64,000 nt of DNA, taken from the NCBI GenBank assembly GCA_024305405.1, contig JAKNDB010000068.1, positions 248,001 through 312,000 of the forward strand, read 5' to 3'. Positions 51,201 through 63,663 of the stretch are shown in pieces (the first letter of the stretch is position 1; the number at the start of each line of letters is the position of its first letter). The notes beneath the pieces are model-generated. The model did no database searches. It saw nothing but the letters and a program-made list of their open reading frames with translations, and had not been told where the DNA came from. The position numbers were made by a program, and so were the translations under genes. Source of the stretch: Dirofilaria immitis (lineage: Eukaryota > Nematoda > Chromadorea > Rhabditida > Onchocercidae).

Positions 51201-53501
51201 CCGCAATTAAACAGTAATGCAAATAATGGAGTATGAGAAGCTAAACATTATTTCATACCTTGATCTACTTTCACAAATGTCTTATTTCGTATTAAGAGAA
51301 AGATGGAAGAAAAGGAAAATATTGAGTAAATCACAAATATTAAGAAAATAGAATTCATTCACAATAAAGCTAGAGATTTCCTATTTTCTCATGCTCTTAA
51401 GAAAAATATCAGTTCTGACAAGATCGAAAAATTAAACAGTGATGCCAAAGCTGTTGTCTGAATGTTATGCATATAAATACCGACATCATCATTGCTAAAC
51501 ACAGGAAGGATAAGAAGATCATATACTTCGGGATTTGATCAACATATTGTGGCTTTGCAACGGCTTTCAAATTGTCTTCTAATATTTTCGTAAAGTAATT
51601 CTGTAGCTCCGAACCACGAAAATAAGCTAATATCGAAGGCCAATCAGGAGGAGTCTGCAATAATCCACAATTTCATTAATTTAACCGAGCTATGATATCC
51701 ATAACTCAGTTTTCGAAATCTATATAAGCAAAACTGGACATTCATGCAGATATTTCATAAAAAAATTTCGGAAGAAATTTGTGTTTCTATAAAATGATGA
51801 ATTTTAACATAATAAAGGTATACTATCATTACTGACTTCAAATTTTCCAAGATTAGGTTTTAATTTTCCAGCCAGAATTTTCAGCGCTGTAGACTTCCCA
51901 ATTCCATTTGTACCAACAAGGCCTAACACCTAGAGAATTATAAGTAAAACTTTTTAATAGTCGCTGAAACGTTTTTAGATAAAACGAACATGTTACAGAT
52001 ATTTTAATAATATATATTTATAAGTAACCTGATATCACATTTTCTGGATATGATATTTTTTAAATCATAGGGTAGCTAATGTCATTCGATTAATCTTAAA
52101 GCTTTAAAATATCAGAAATTGTTTAAAAAGTAAAAAGAAACTTCTCCAGTACGTGGCGTCGGTAAGCGATGCAATTTGAAAGAATTTTTACTAAATCGAT
52201 GAGTTGTATCTTTGGCCAAATTGCTGGGCAAATTTATAATTTTATTGCCTCATACGGACATTTCTGCAAGGAAAAATAAGAAAGAAAATGTACAGAAATA
52301 GCTCAAGAAAATTTGTACTAGACACTGCATGGCTTCAAACTATCGGACAGAAGTATAAAGAACTTTTCGAAATTAAAAAATTTTAGAAAAACAACTATTT
52401 AATAGAGTAATGATATGGAATATAATGCAATTTTAAATAAGACAAAACTAAAAGTCCGAATCACAAACAAGCGGATAACGAGGATTGAATGAAATGATTT
52501 AATAATTGACATTATGAATCTCTTGCAGAAAATTCTTATTGTGCAGTAAAATCAAGCTATTAAATAATGCATTGATTGGCCCATAATTTTATTATCTATT
52601 CTAATCTAGATAAAAACTTTTGAAGAGGAGTTCAAAGAGGACAAACAAAAAAACTAAGAGTAGTTTTCAAAAATCTAATTTATACGAGTTGTTTTAGCTG
52701 CAATACACTAAACAAATCATTGAAATACTGCCTATTAATATATGGAGTATCAAGTTTTATCTATTACAAGAATGACTGTTTAAAAGTTCTCATTGATATC
52801 ATATGAAAATTTTTCGGTAAAAGTATAACTGCACCAAAAAGAAATTATTTTTGAATAATGATATAAATTTGAACAGTGAAATGTATTTATGGCCATTTTG
52901 CATGTAAATTTTGAATAACAAAAATCCTGAAATCAAATATTCAAAAACTATCTATAAAAATACCTTTACACAGATACCGCAGCCAATACATAAAGTTTCG
53001 GATATTTCCGCCATTCTAGAATTGCTTTCCACAACAATACACTGCTTTCCTAAATTTTGCGCCAAATTGTAATAATAAAAAAAACTCCCATCTAGTAAAG
53101 TAAAATACTTCAAGTGCAGTTCAAATAGTGCTCAATTATGCATCCGTACAATCTTGAATTTATGAAACCCAAACCAGAGGGTTTCATTAATAACTGAATT
53201 TTAATCAAAATATTCGATTATTAAAAACAAACTTCATGTTTTTGGTAATCTTACAAAATAACCCATGACCGACAATCAGAAAAAATAAAATAAACAAAAT
53301 GAAAATTTAGACTACATATTCTCAAAACCTATTTTGCTCAAACTATTCCAAATCAAAAAGAAAAAAACATACCCATTCGAACAACGGGACATGATTTTTT
53401 GCATGCAAGACCACAATTTTTGGTTTACAACGATCCTTTTCCACAATAGCAATACGCGTCATCTTATCCGTCTCCTCCTGCTGCTTCCGCAAGCGATTCA
53501 T
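48281..53501 (-). CDS. abce-1: ABCE1 / RLI ribosome-recycling ATPase
   Basis: ABCE1 splits ribosomes after termination and acts in initiation. Thirteen exons: 53501-53373, 53049-52964, 52263-52142, 51929-51837, 51654-51527, 51071-50994, 50870-50684, 50481-50308, 50207-50013, 49679-49473, 49261-49119, 48672-48550, 48443-48281; about 609 aa (human 599). N-terminal Fe-S region: [32 protein letters not shown]. First ABC domain: Walker [10 protein letters not shown], signature LSGGELQR, Walker [14 protein letters not shown], switch EHD. Second: [33 protein letters not shown]. It ends [10 protein letters not shown]. Four homopolymers are off by one: short at plus-strand 53417-53421, 52240-52243 and 49603-49605, and one base too long at 51034-51040. 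An alternative start is the Met of KMTRIAIV. Confidence 0.96.
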
Positions 53502-54535
53502 TTTGTCTTAATATGATCGATCCCCAAAGTGGAAAAGCAATCTACTGAAATATATTTTTCAATATTTCATATTCAAAGATAAGTATCACTCCATGTTTTT
53601 ATCATCTTTTGTTCTTAACCATATTAGTGCATTCTGAATGAAACCGCCAATAAATCAATAAAATATAAGTTTCAACATTTAAAAAAAATATGGTCGGAAA
53701 TCATCCATCACGCTAAGAACCGCCACAAATTCCAAGTTCTTATTTAAAACAAATCTGAAACAGTATGGGTTTTTTTGCGTTACTCTTCTCCTTCAGTATT
53801 CCTATTACTTCCAAAAAGATGCTCCTGAAGTTTTTGTACTTACTGAAAACATATGCCAGGTTATTCCACTATTCTTGAGTATATCCAATTATGATATCCA
53901 AATTGCATAATCTATTCGTACTTTTCAATTAATTAAAAATTATCAGCATTTAGTAAGCCATGTACAAAGCAATGGTATCATACCATTAATAAAAAAAATT
54001 ATTCGAAGATTTATGTTATAATTGAAAACAAATACATTCTGTCAAAAGCGATTTCAATGACTAATTGAAATTTAAAATTACAATAGTGTCAGTAATGTAA
54101 GTTCAAATCCTGAACTTTTCTCTCACCATGGACTCGACAATAAAATTAGCCTAATTAAAATTAAGAAAATCAATCATACTCCAAAAACGCATTTCAGATT
54201 CGAAGTTTCCAAAACAAAACGAATAAACAGTGTAAACATAAAAGATGCTAAAAAATCTAATAGCTGCAACACTACAAAGAAAATCTGACTATACGTAATC
54301 ATTAAGAATTATGGCATAAAAAATCAACAATATTTGAAAGGCGAAAAAAAAACAATAGGAAAACAAAGAGAAAACAATGATCTAGCAGCCTCTTTTTAAC
54401 TCAGCCCTCTTCCTTCATCCCAAAGCAAATAATGCAAAAAAGAAAACAATTTTGTTCGAAGCATGAAAGAGAAAATAAAAAAGAACATGAAAACAATGCC
54501 TGAAAGAACGTGAAGGATAATATTAGAAAAATGGG
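53502..54535. other. Intergenic spacer between ABCE1 and the DDX60-like gene
   Basis: About 1 kb separates the DDX60-like stop from the ABCE1 start, both on the minus strand. It is too long for a typical nematode operon gap of about 100 bp. No exon was recognised. Confidence 0.5.
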
Positions 54536-57500
54536 TTAAGAAAAAATCAAATCACTCTGGAGCTCCATAGGAAACACGACTTTTTGTTTCATCGAAAAAG
54601 CGACACAGAATTTCTTATAATATTCATCGGACAATTCCCGCATCACTTCTACAAATGGATCTTTCGCACGACCAATAGCTAGCAGCGCTTCTGTGATCTT
54701 GACAAGTGTAGTCTTTAAAAAAGCCTTTTAAACAAATCGGTCAGAAATTTTTATAATTGTAGATAAATCTGATAGTTAGAAGAGGCAATTAAGATTGGAG
54801 AATTCTGGTTGTAAGAAAGAGATGAAATTTGCATTTTATGCATTCGGAATTATCTTCGGTTATTTTAGAAAATCGACATTTATATAAATTTTTTCTACTG
54901 TGTCTAAATTTTAATTCATTATAAAAGCCATCATGAAACAGCATAATGCGCATTATAAAAATATCACAAAAATACTGCATGTGCAACATTTCAAATAATA
55001 ACTAAAAAAATACTGCATAATTTTTTGAGAAACGGAAAAGCATTCAAAATAACATACTGAAAAACTGTGTATTAAAGCCCAAACTCTATTTTCGCTAATC
55101 CCGTTGTCTCGCTCCAATGCTTTTTTGACTCCAGACGCCAAAAGTCAACCGCATAAGCATTCAGATATATCTAAAACATTTTAAGTTTTTAAAATTGATA
55201 ATAAAATGTCTAGACCGATTATAAATACAGAGTGAAAAGTAAATAAGATTTTTAAATTAGGATTAATTTTAGTTTATGTGGAAAATGATATTTTTTATAA
55301 TGCGCATTATGTTGTTTCATGATGGCTTTTATAATGAATTATGTGCTTGAACAAAACACTGTTCAATATAATTTCACGCGACTCTATATAATTCAAGAAT
55401 CTATTGTCAAATTTAACATTTATGTTCAACCTTCGATTAATTAAATGATAAAATTTGAATCATTAAAATTTTAAAAAAGTCTTACTTTTCGACCTCGATG
55501 ATCAACTGGACTTGGCGACCGAGTTGGTATAAATGCTTCGTCAAAAAGTAAATAATCATGGAATGGATGAACAATATTCGATGGAAACATTGAAACTGAT
55601 GAATCGGCATGACCTGTCAGACAGAATACCTCACCCTAAAATAATTCGATTTACAAAAATAAAATAATTCCTAAATGAGAAAAGTTTGTATATAAAGTGG
55701 AGTAGCAAATATTTAATAACAACAAATTAGTAGAAATAGAGATGACAATTGGATAATTAAAGATAAAATCAAATTATTGCAAGAACTATCGCAAATATTG
55801 CATTGTAAAATAGTATATGCAGTTACATTTCATTTCGTTCATTAAATTGATGCGCCTAATGAGATGAAACAATTTTTGCGTGTTGTAGTAGGCATTCCAA
55901 ACACTGTAAAATATGAGCTAGGTTCTAAGGCGTAATTACTCCATTCTTCAAGAGACAGTCAAAATCTCTGAGACTTAAAATTCAAATATAAAAAGTCATT
56001 TGAACCAAAATCTGTATCTTACGAAACTAAATTTTCATGCCGAAATATGACGAGCATAATGATGATTTCTACAATAACTGTACACTTCGCAATAGCAACA
56101 TGTAATACAACTTCTTCAGTAATCTATCAGTTTATAATTAGTACAGAATTATCATGGTTTCAGACAATTACCTGAAGCCTTTTGCTAGGACTAGCTAGTC
56201 GCATAAATTCACGGTACAAATTTTCCACCTTGTTTGTATACTCTTCAATCAAGCAAGCGCAATTGTCGGGCAAAGGTTTTAAGAAAACCTGCAAATTCTC
56301 AATTAATTTTTTTAAATAAGAAAAAAAAGCAATGTTGAATAGTGCGACATTTAATTTTAGTCGCAACAGCTTTTCTAGTACTTATTCTCTTCAAGAAATT
56401 ACCAAATAATTAAGTTTTAAATATTGCCGTTATGCAATCACGCTAAACACAATCACATCATCTCTTCACTCTAATCAATTACCTCCCTAAAATTTCCTAT
56501 TACTTCAAAGATTCAAGCTTTCGACTTGAAAATCTGTCAGGTGATAACATATGCATTGAGAAATTAAAAAATATAAACAGACCTCTGATTCACCTGTTGA
56601 CGGATAGGAGTTCTTGTCATCCGGATTCCAACTAAGCGGCAAACGCAAATTGGTAAATAGATGTGCAAAAATAAGCACCAACTGACTTTTTACTTCCTCT
56701 CTTGATATCGTGCGACTTTCGCACAACTTATGGAATACACCATTTTGGAGAAGATGTGCAAAAAGAAGGTTACCCGGTTCGTTGGCTGATAGATGACATA
56801 CCAGAGAAGCCAAACCGCTCAATTCACCCTAAATATTTATATGTAAAAATTTTATCTGCACATAACTACAATAATTTTAGCCGCGAAATGAGGTCATAAG
56901 CCTATAGCCATTTCAAATTTATGTCTCGGATAATTCTAAATTAACATAGTTATTTCAACTTATCATTATTTCATTATTAGTTATGAACTATGCCTCAATT
57001 TCACAGTTTCTGAAACACTGCGGAATCTTACGATGTATTTAAAATCATGAGATATATGTTCTGTGCACTTGACACTGCAAATGGAATTGTCAATCGGATT
57101 CGAGAAAAATTAAATAGAAAACAAATTAAGGAAACAAAAGTAATAACGAACTTCCTGATTCAATAAATTCAGAAAACGCAACACTTGAACAGCAAAAAGT
57201 GTATACAATTTGAGCTGTTTTTGCACTGTTGATGATAATTCGGCACGTGTATGAAGAATAAAAGAATTCGTCAAAAACGATAAAGCGGTCTAAAAGAAAT
57301 AGCTATCAAAGATATACTTTTACATGGAAAAAAATATAAGACATACATAAGACAAGCAATACTATACCGTTTTTTCATTTAACATTTATAATTCTGGCAA
57401 ATGGAATGAAGGAATTCCTCGGAATTTCTAACTCTATATCTCAGAGCTCAGAAATGTAAATAACGCTTAATGTTTTAATATATCATTCATCCCTAGAGAA

Positions 57501-60500
57501 ATGTCAAAACCGCTAAAGCGCCTTTGCTATGAAAACAGAGGAAAACAAATAATATAATAAATGAAAGTGATAAACTTACTCGTAACCTTAGCGCAAGTGA
57601 AATTTTTGACTTTCAGGATATATTTTGTCTGAAAAAAGCTCAATGATAAAAGTTTACATACAATTTGATGATAAATTGGATAATTTATAAAGATTTTAAG
57701 ATATTTTAGGAAAAATAAAGTGCTAGAACATAAGAGATTATAGAAATATCGATATTGCTAGACATGCTCCTTACAAATTAGAATTATGCATTTAAGAAAA
57801 CCATTTCGTATACTATGATTTATATTGAATATTTCGATTGCTCAAAATATCAAAGAAGTTTAATTGTACTAGAGAGGTATCAAATATTTAAAATCATAGC
57901 AGAATTATATGCCTGAAACGTTTAAGATTAGCATGTAAATGATAAATCTATCATACTATTTTGTTGATGTATATAGCCAAAAAGGCGTAGAATATACGAT
58001 GTAGTAAACGGCAAATTTCCACGCAGAGTCGACAAACTCGCTGTTAATAAGCGACGTATCTGAATATACAATGTATAAAATCATATCTATACAAAGCATT
58101 TTTCTATTAAAAATTATTCTGTCATAATTTCATATATATTTCTCATCAAAAATAAACAAACCTTGGCAGTTGGTATAGACATGAAAATGACCGAGCCTGA
58201 ATGATCAAAACCACGACGGCCAGCACGGCCAGACATTTGTCGAAACTGTAAAGGTGTCAGGTTCGCATCATCAACCCCAAACAAAACTGTCTTACATGGC
58301 ATGTTGATACCGAGTGCTAGTGTTGAAGTCGAAAACAAGACTGCCAAATGACCAGATCTGCAATGATGATTTAATTAAAAAGCGTAATATTAAAATGATT
58401 GATTTTTCATCCACATTCTTCTTCCATCCGAATAAAATAAATTTTTTGTAAAAAGAAATAGACATCCGTGATAAAGTAACATTCATTGACTTTCAAACCA
58501 AAAACAATCAAATCCTTAAACCTATCCACTTCATCAACCTATTGATTAGGTCATCAGTACAACCTGAATAAGATTTCGACAGCACCACGTTCCTTAGAAT
58601 TCAAACCAGGATGATGGAAGCCAATACCGCGTTCAAAAAGCTTAAATAATAGTTTTGTTGTTTCTCGAGATAATCGATCCTTTGCTAATCTTGCAGTCAC
58701 TTTTTCATACAAATCTGCATCGCGCTGGCGCCCATGTAATTTGAATCTGAATAATTCGAAGAACAAAAGTTTTTAGATTTTAAAATAGAACGAATACTTT
58801 CAATAATATTAGCGCTATTAAGAACTATAACTCCTAAAATTGTTAGAATGATTTTTTTTTTAAATTTCGGGTTATCTGACTTTAAATCATAAACATTAGA
58901 TTATTCTAAGTTTTAGATAACATCTTAATGATGTTCTTTCCTTCCATTTGTTTTATGTCAATAATGCCTTCAACAAAAAAGCACTTCTTTACGTCGGAAC
59001 TGTTAAAACTACTCATCGTGTGTTGCCAGTCATTGAATTTGTACCTTTTAGGATATTTATCTGGTTCCATGAAAGAATCATTTCTATTAAGTATTATCGA
59101 TCATATAAAACGCATAACGATGAAGCAGGAAATTAATGAGAAAGAGTTACTTTTCCAAAACCATATTCAAGCGCAGCCTCATGGCCGCAAGGGGATCGTA
59201 ATCATCTTGTACATTATGCTCCTGCTCTTCAACTTCCACTTCAGCTCTTTCGAACTTATCTGTAACTTTCGATTTTTTTTCTCCTTTGTTGTTGCAGCGT
59301 CCCGTTTCCTTTTTACCATTTTGGCTATTTTCTAAAACTTAAACCATTCTCAAATTGTCCACAGTTTAAAAATATGGATTTTGTCGATATTAGTATAACA
59401 GAACATTTTATGCATAAGCAATTCTGGAAAATGAATTTCGACATCCGTATTATTTACCTCATTGATAGACAAGCATTAATTCATATTTTTCAAAAGCTCG
59501 AATAACCTCTTCATCTTTTATTTCATATTTTTTATATTCTGGACTAGCTTCGAACTCTTTTGCTGAATCTCAAGATAATCGAACAGCTGCTGAGCCAGTC
59601 TCTCGCACACTCGACGATCCTCATTAAAACAAATTGCAGGAAGTAATTCCTTATCACGCAATTCCAAAATCAGAGGAGCAATACTTTTCATTGCCGTTGC
59701 TCGCTAAAAAAATATCTCGAGAGAAGAAAATCTGGAAATTAAATTTTAACTTAGCTGCTGCTTTTATTCCTTCCCTAATTTAACTTATTGAAATGAATTT
59801 TATTCTTAAAATACAATTTTTCTATCAAATTTGGTATCGAATGATAAAAAGTTTTGAAATATAGAACTGCACATATTTTTTGTCTGCGATTGTCAAGATG
59901 ACTAGATCGTTTCTCGCAGTGGATGCTTCTCAGTAGCTATGGCAATATACATTAAATCGAGAATGTAAGTCTCGAAGAACACTAAACTAATTTACTAAAT
60001 TTATTTCCAATACAGATTTTCGAATTTTTCAAATCAAACCTGATCAAATGGCATACTCCTGAAGTATAGTTCATTTTCCACATTTCTACCAATTTGTTGC
60101 AAAACTTTATTGGCTCTTTCTGGATTCATTCTAAGCCATTCCAGAAAACGATCTTTTAGAGCAACTTCAAGACGTCTAATATCTTCACGTGTAAGCCAAA
60201 CCTTTTCGCCTCCGGGTTTGTAGTTGAAAAATGAACACGGTTCAAATTCTTCCCTATGATAAGGAGAAACATCCAGAGTTCGTTTGCAGAAATTTCTGGT
60301 CAAGTCTAATTATAAAAATGGAGATTTCATAATAAAATTAAATCATATGCTTGCATAACACACAATGCGAACTTCAGAAATAATAAAGAAATAAAAAACT
60401 CACTTGACTACTGAATCCACTTCGGCAAGAGCGTGATATAAATCAAGGATCTGTCTCGCAGTTAACTGCTGATCAGCGGGAATGCCAAACATCAACAGTT

Positions 60501-63500
60501 TCACCGGTTTATATACTCCGTATGGCATAAAGTGCTCAACCATCGAATTCTCGTCTCCATCTCGATATACTGAACTGATCCGTTGCACGGCAAGTTCTAA
60601 TTCCGAATATCTTTCACCATATGTTATTAATTCAACCTGAAATCATAAACGAATTATATGGGATCCTGAAAAATAAGCACTAATGTCATGAAGAATTTTG
60701 AAGTTGTTGAGCATAAAATTGTTCAAAATAAAGGAAATCTGAAGCTCTAACATCTGAAGCACTCGAAAAAAAAAAGAAAGATGAAAAATTTCTGCAAACC
60801 GTAACAAAACCAAACCTCTCTTATAGATGTCCCTCGTATATTCTTACTTTTTCAGCGGACTGCAACCATTGATGCAGAACTGATGCATTTCCGATAGTAG
60901 CTGAGAGGGCAAGGAAGGGGCATCTAATGAGAAGTAGCAGATGCTCCCAAATATGGGCATCTGGTGAAGCACTAATACAATGGACCTGAAAAACCACCGA
61001 AATAAATTTAATCTTCGTTCTCAATGTTTCATGTTCTCCAGCTATCTTATTTTTTAATTCTTCATTATCCTTTACAATAACTTTTGTTTCAAAAGTCAAA
61101 ATTCAAGCAAGATTTATCCTAAACATGATTTTTGATTGTAACAATGCAAAGTTTGGTGCAAAAGCTGAAAACCATTACTTCATCAAATATAACGTATTTA
61201 ATTTTATCGATCATTGCCTGCACAACTGGATTCGTTGACAAAAGTAAGTTTTCGAGACACTCTGGAATAGTGATGAGTACCTGAAATTAATCATAATACT
61301 TTGTGACATTAATCAGAGTTTCTCACATTTCAAAGTTATAATAAAGAAACAAATAAATGATAGCAATTAAATAAAAACGGAAAGATTAAATTTAATATAT
61401 ATCCAGTAAAATTCATGTGTTTATCTTCCGTAACCGCAGTATACAAAATCTGCAAAATTAAAATGAACCGATTATCACCGGTTATTGTCTATGTGTATCC
61501 AAAATGAACCTGACAATTCATTGGATTCTCGAAATGCTCCAATAAAAGCGTCCCGAAAAGCGATTTTCCACCACTCAAAGTTTTATTACGAAAACGAGCG
61601 TACACTGAACCACAAACCTATAACTGAGGAATACAAAAACGCTTGAAAAATATGATTAAAGCTCGGTCGAAAAAATTATGGTCATTCATTTATAAGTAAT
61701 TTGTAGAAGGAATATATACAATACTGAAGAAATGCACGATAGTGAATTGCAATCTAATTAAAATTTTCTAACATATACCTGATTGAGAAGTGCCTTAGAG
61801 GGCGAAACATAGACAACCATATCATCATCACTTTGTCGCAGTACACGTTCTATACAATAATATGATACAAAAGTTTTACCCGCAGAAGTTGGAGCAATTA
61901 TAACGGCCGAGTGATCTAAAATGTATAAAATTATAGTATATACTTCATTTTGCTTCCGCAGCGAACTTATATTTTTGATATAATATCTAATATTTTAATA
62001 TATATATATATATATCCTAATATTTTAACATTATATATATATGAATAAATTTAATCTGAATTGCGCAATTTTCAATACATATTATCATACTTGGTAACAT
62101 AAGTTAAATAACAATCAAATGTTGTCAGATCCTACTGTTCAGTGTTAAAGCCATAAAAGATTCAGAACGATGCTTACTTTTATCCACAGCATCCAACATT
62201 CGTCTTTGCCACGCATCTGGATGGAAACCAGTAACACGATCGTCCTTTTGCGGATCTGATCGAATATCGATAATTTCACCTCCATAAGCCAATTGATAAT
62301 ATATCATATTTATGTTCAACGTTAACCTGCCTTCAGAAAAAGCAGTCGCCTTCTTGTTTTTTTCAAATCCGAGTGAAATCCATAAATCGGTAACCTAAAA
62401 ATAATCATGCAAATGAAACATTTAGTATTAACATGAATGTTTTTAGACATATTTTTCACATAAAATTTAACTTTGATATTTCACTATAGTAGAAGAATGA
62501 TAAGAAAATTGTTAGTAGCTAAAGAACAGCAAACAGCCCCAAAAATCCCATAAAATTCACCAGTTAACAAATTCTATGTACCTAAGTTATGATGAAAGAA
62601 ATGAATGAATTGCTTGCGATTATAAGTGAAATTAAAATGACTCTACAGTTATACAATAAGTTTAAGAAAAACAAATTGGAAAAAGCTGTGAACGCTACAT
62701 TATAACATTCATTTCAAGTTTAGAAAATACATACAAATTCTCTCTGCTTATCATCCAAATGCTGCCAATATATTGTAAAGAGATCCTTCAATTTACTAAT
62801 TATAGGAACCGCTCGAATTCTTCTCTTTTCCACAAAATCGCGTCCTTCCAGAGAACTGAAGTCATTTGACATACGCAACACTTGTTGATATGTACACATA
62901 GCTCTAGATGAGCCTAATTCCAGCTTGTTCATTAAATTTTCCAAAATAAACATTGCCTGAAAAAGCCAAATTTCTTTCTGAAATCTGTTGGTGTAGAAAT
63001 TGACATAAAATTCTATAATTTTCATTACTGTTAACGAAGCTTAACTATAACAGAATTACCTATCATTTTTACAAATAATTTGATTTTTTGTCGCAATTCC
63101 TATTTGGGTTGTCTAAAAAGTATGTGTCCGCATAATCCACATTCTTCGAATCACAACACTCGAATCCAAAATATTCAGGTTCTAATTAAAATTAGAGTTT
63201 CAATTAAGAAACAATCCTCCTCATTACCATTTTGCTCCCTTCCGATGGCAGTTCATCACTGTTATCACTTTCATTTCCAATAATATCACAACTTACATTC
63301 TTCCCTTGTTGCATAGCGAATCGAACCATTTGCTTTTCATCTTCTGCAAGTTTTTCATTTTTCTTATTTCGATTAGCTTCCAGAATTAATTCTTTTTCGA
63401 TTTAGCTGCTCCTTTACCTTTTGGTCCTGAAAAACCTTCATGAAATGGAAGCATGCAATAGGCCAAAGCTTAACCATTCACTTTTGTTGCGTTATTTCTG

Positions 63501-63663
63501 TTCAGACTTTCCTCATGTCACTATTCATTTTTCTTTTTCTGAGAAAATTATCCTACAGCTCGAATATATTATCCTTAAACCTCTTTGAACAAATGATGCC
63601 GGAAAGCTTCGAACTCTAAATTGTTGAATATAAAACCAGCTCGAAATAACAATGAAAATTTAT
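54536..63663 (-). CDS. DDX60 / Ski2-like RNA helicase, 5' end off the window
   Basis: Large superfamily 2 helicase; animal DDX60 proteins act in cytosolic antiviral RNA sensing and translation control. At least 20 exons, from 63663-63581 to 54712-54536. Motifs in order: [15 protein letters not shown] (Q-like), APTSAGKT (I), SPSKALLNQ (Ia), [18 protein letters not shown] then VHC (II, DEVH), FLALSAT (III), [22 protein letters not shown] (V), [10 protein letters not shown] (VI), then the DDX60-type tail ([46 protein letters not shown]). One-base deficits occur at plus-strand 55140-55143, 59568-59571 and 63393-63397. Unresolved joins: 57957/57289, where phases disagree, and 59458, where a TGA precedes the donor. 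The N-terminal third lies beyond the right edge. One exon (55170-55058) is bracketed by inverted repeats. Assignment to DDX60 over SKI2 or MTR4 rests on the C-terminal region. Confidence 0.88.
54913..54966. repeat. Left arm of an inverted repeat flanking a DDX60 exon
   Basis: AATTCATTATAAAAGCCATC continuing through GAAACAGCATAATGCGCATT to TATCA. It is the reverse complement of 55286-55340 with about one mismatch and one or two indels over some 54 bases. It contains the 14-bp palindrome ATAATGCGCATTAT. Confidence 0.93.
55286..55340. repeat. Right arm of an inverted repeat flanking a DDX60 exon
   Basis: TGATATTTTTTATAATGCGC through TTTCATGATGGC to ATAATGAATT, complementary to 54913-54966. The two arms lie in the introns on either side of the 55170-55058 exon, about 320 bases apart. 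Confidence 0.93.
61996..62042. repeat. (TA)n microsatellite
   Basis: Two TA runs separated by CCTAATATTTTAACAT in an intron of the DDX60-like gene. Confidence 0.9.

Noticed and set aside
53502..54535. ABCE1 and DDX60-like gene as one operon
   Set aside because: Same strand, but the gap of about 1 kb is much longer than usual nematode operon spacing, and no spliced-leader acceptor was identified.
61390..61455. Extra DDX60 exon reading [14 protein letters not shown]
   Set aside because: The flanking exons (ending NPMNCQ and starting VLITIP) join directly as in known DDX60 proteins, so this is intronic.
537..63426. Programmed slippage or editing as the cause of the A-run frame breaks
   Set aside because: The breaks differ in run length (2 to 8), one is an excess base and one is a T-run, and they hit unrelated housekeeping genes, so sequence error is simpler.
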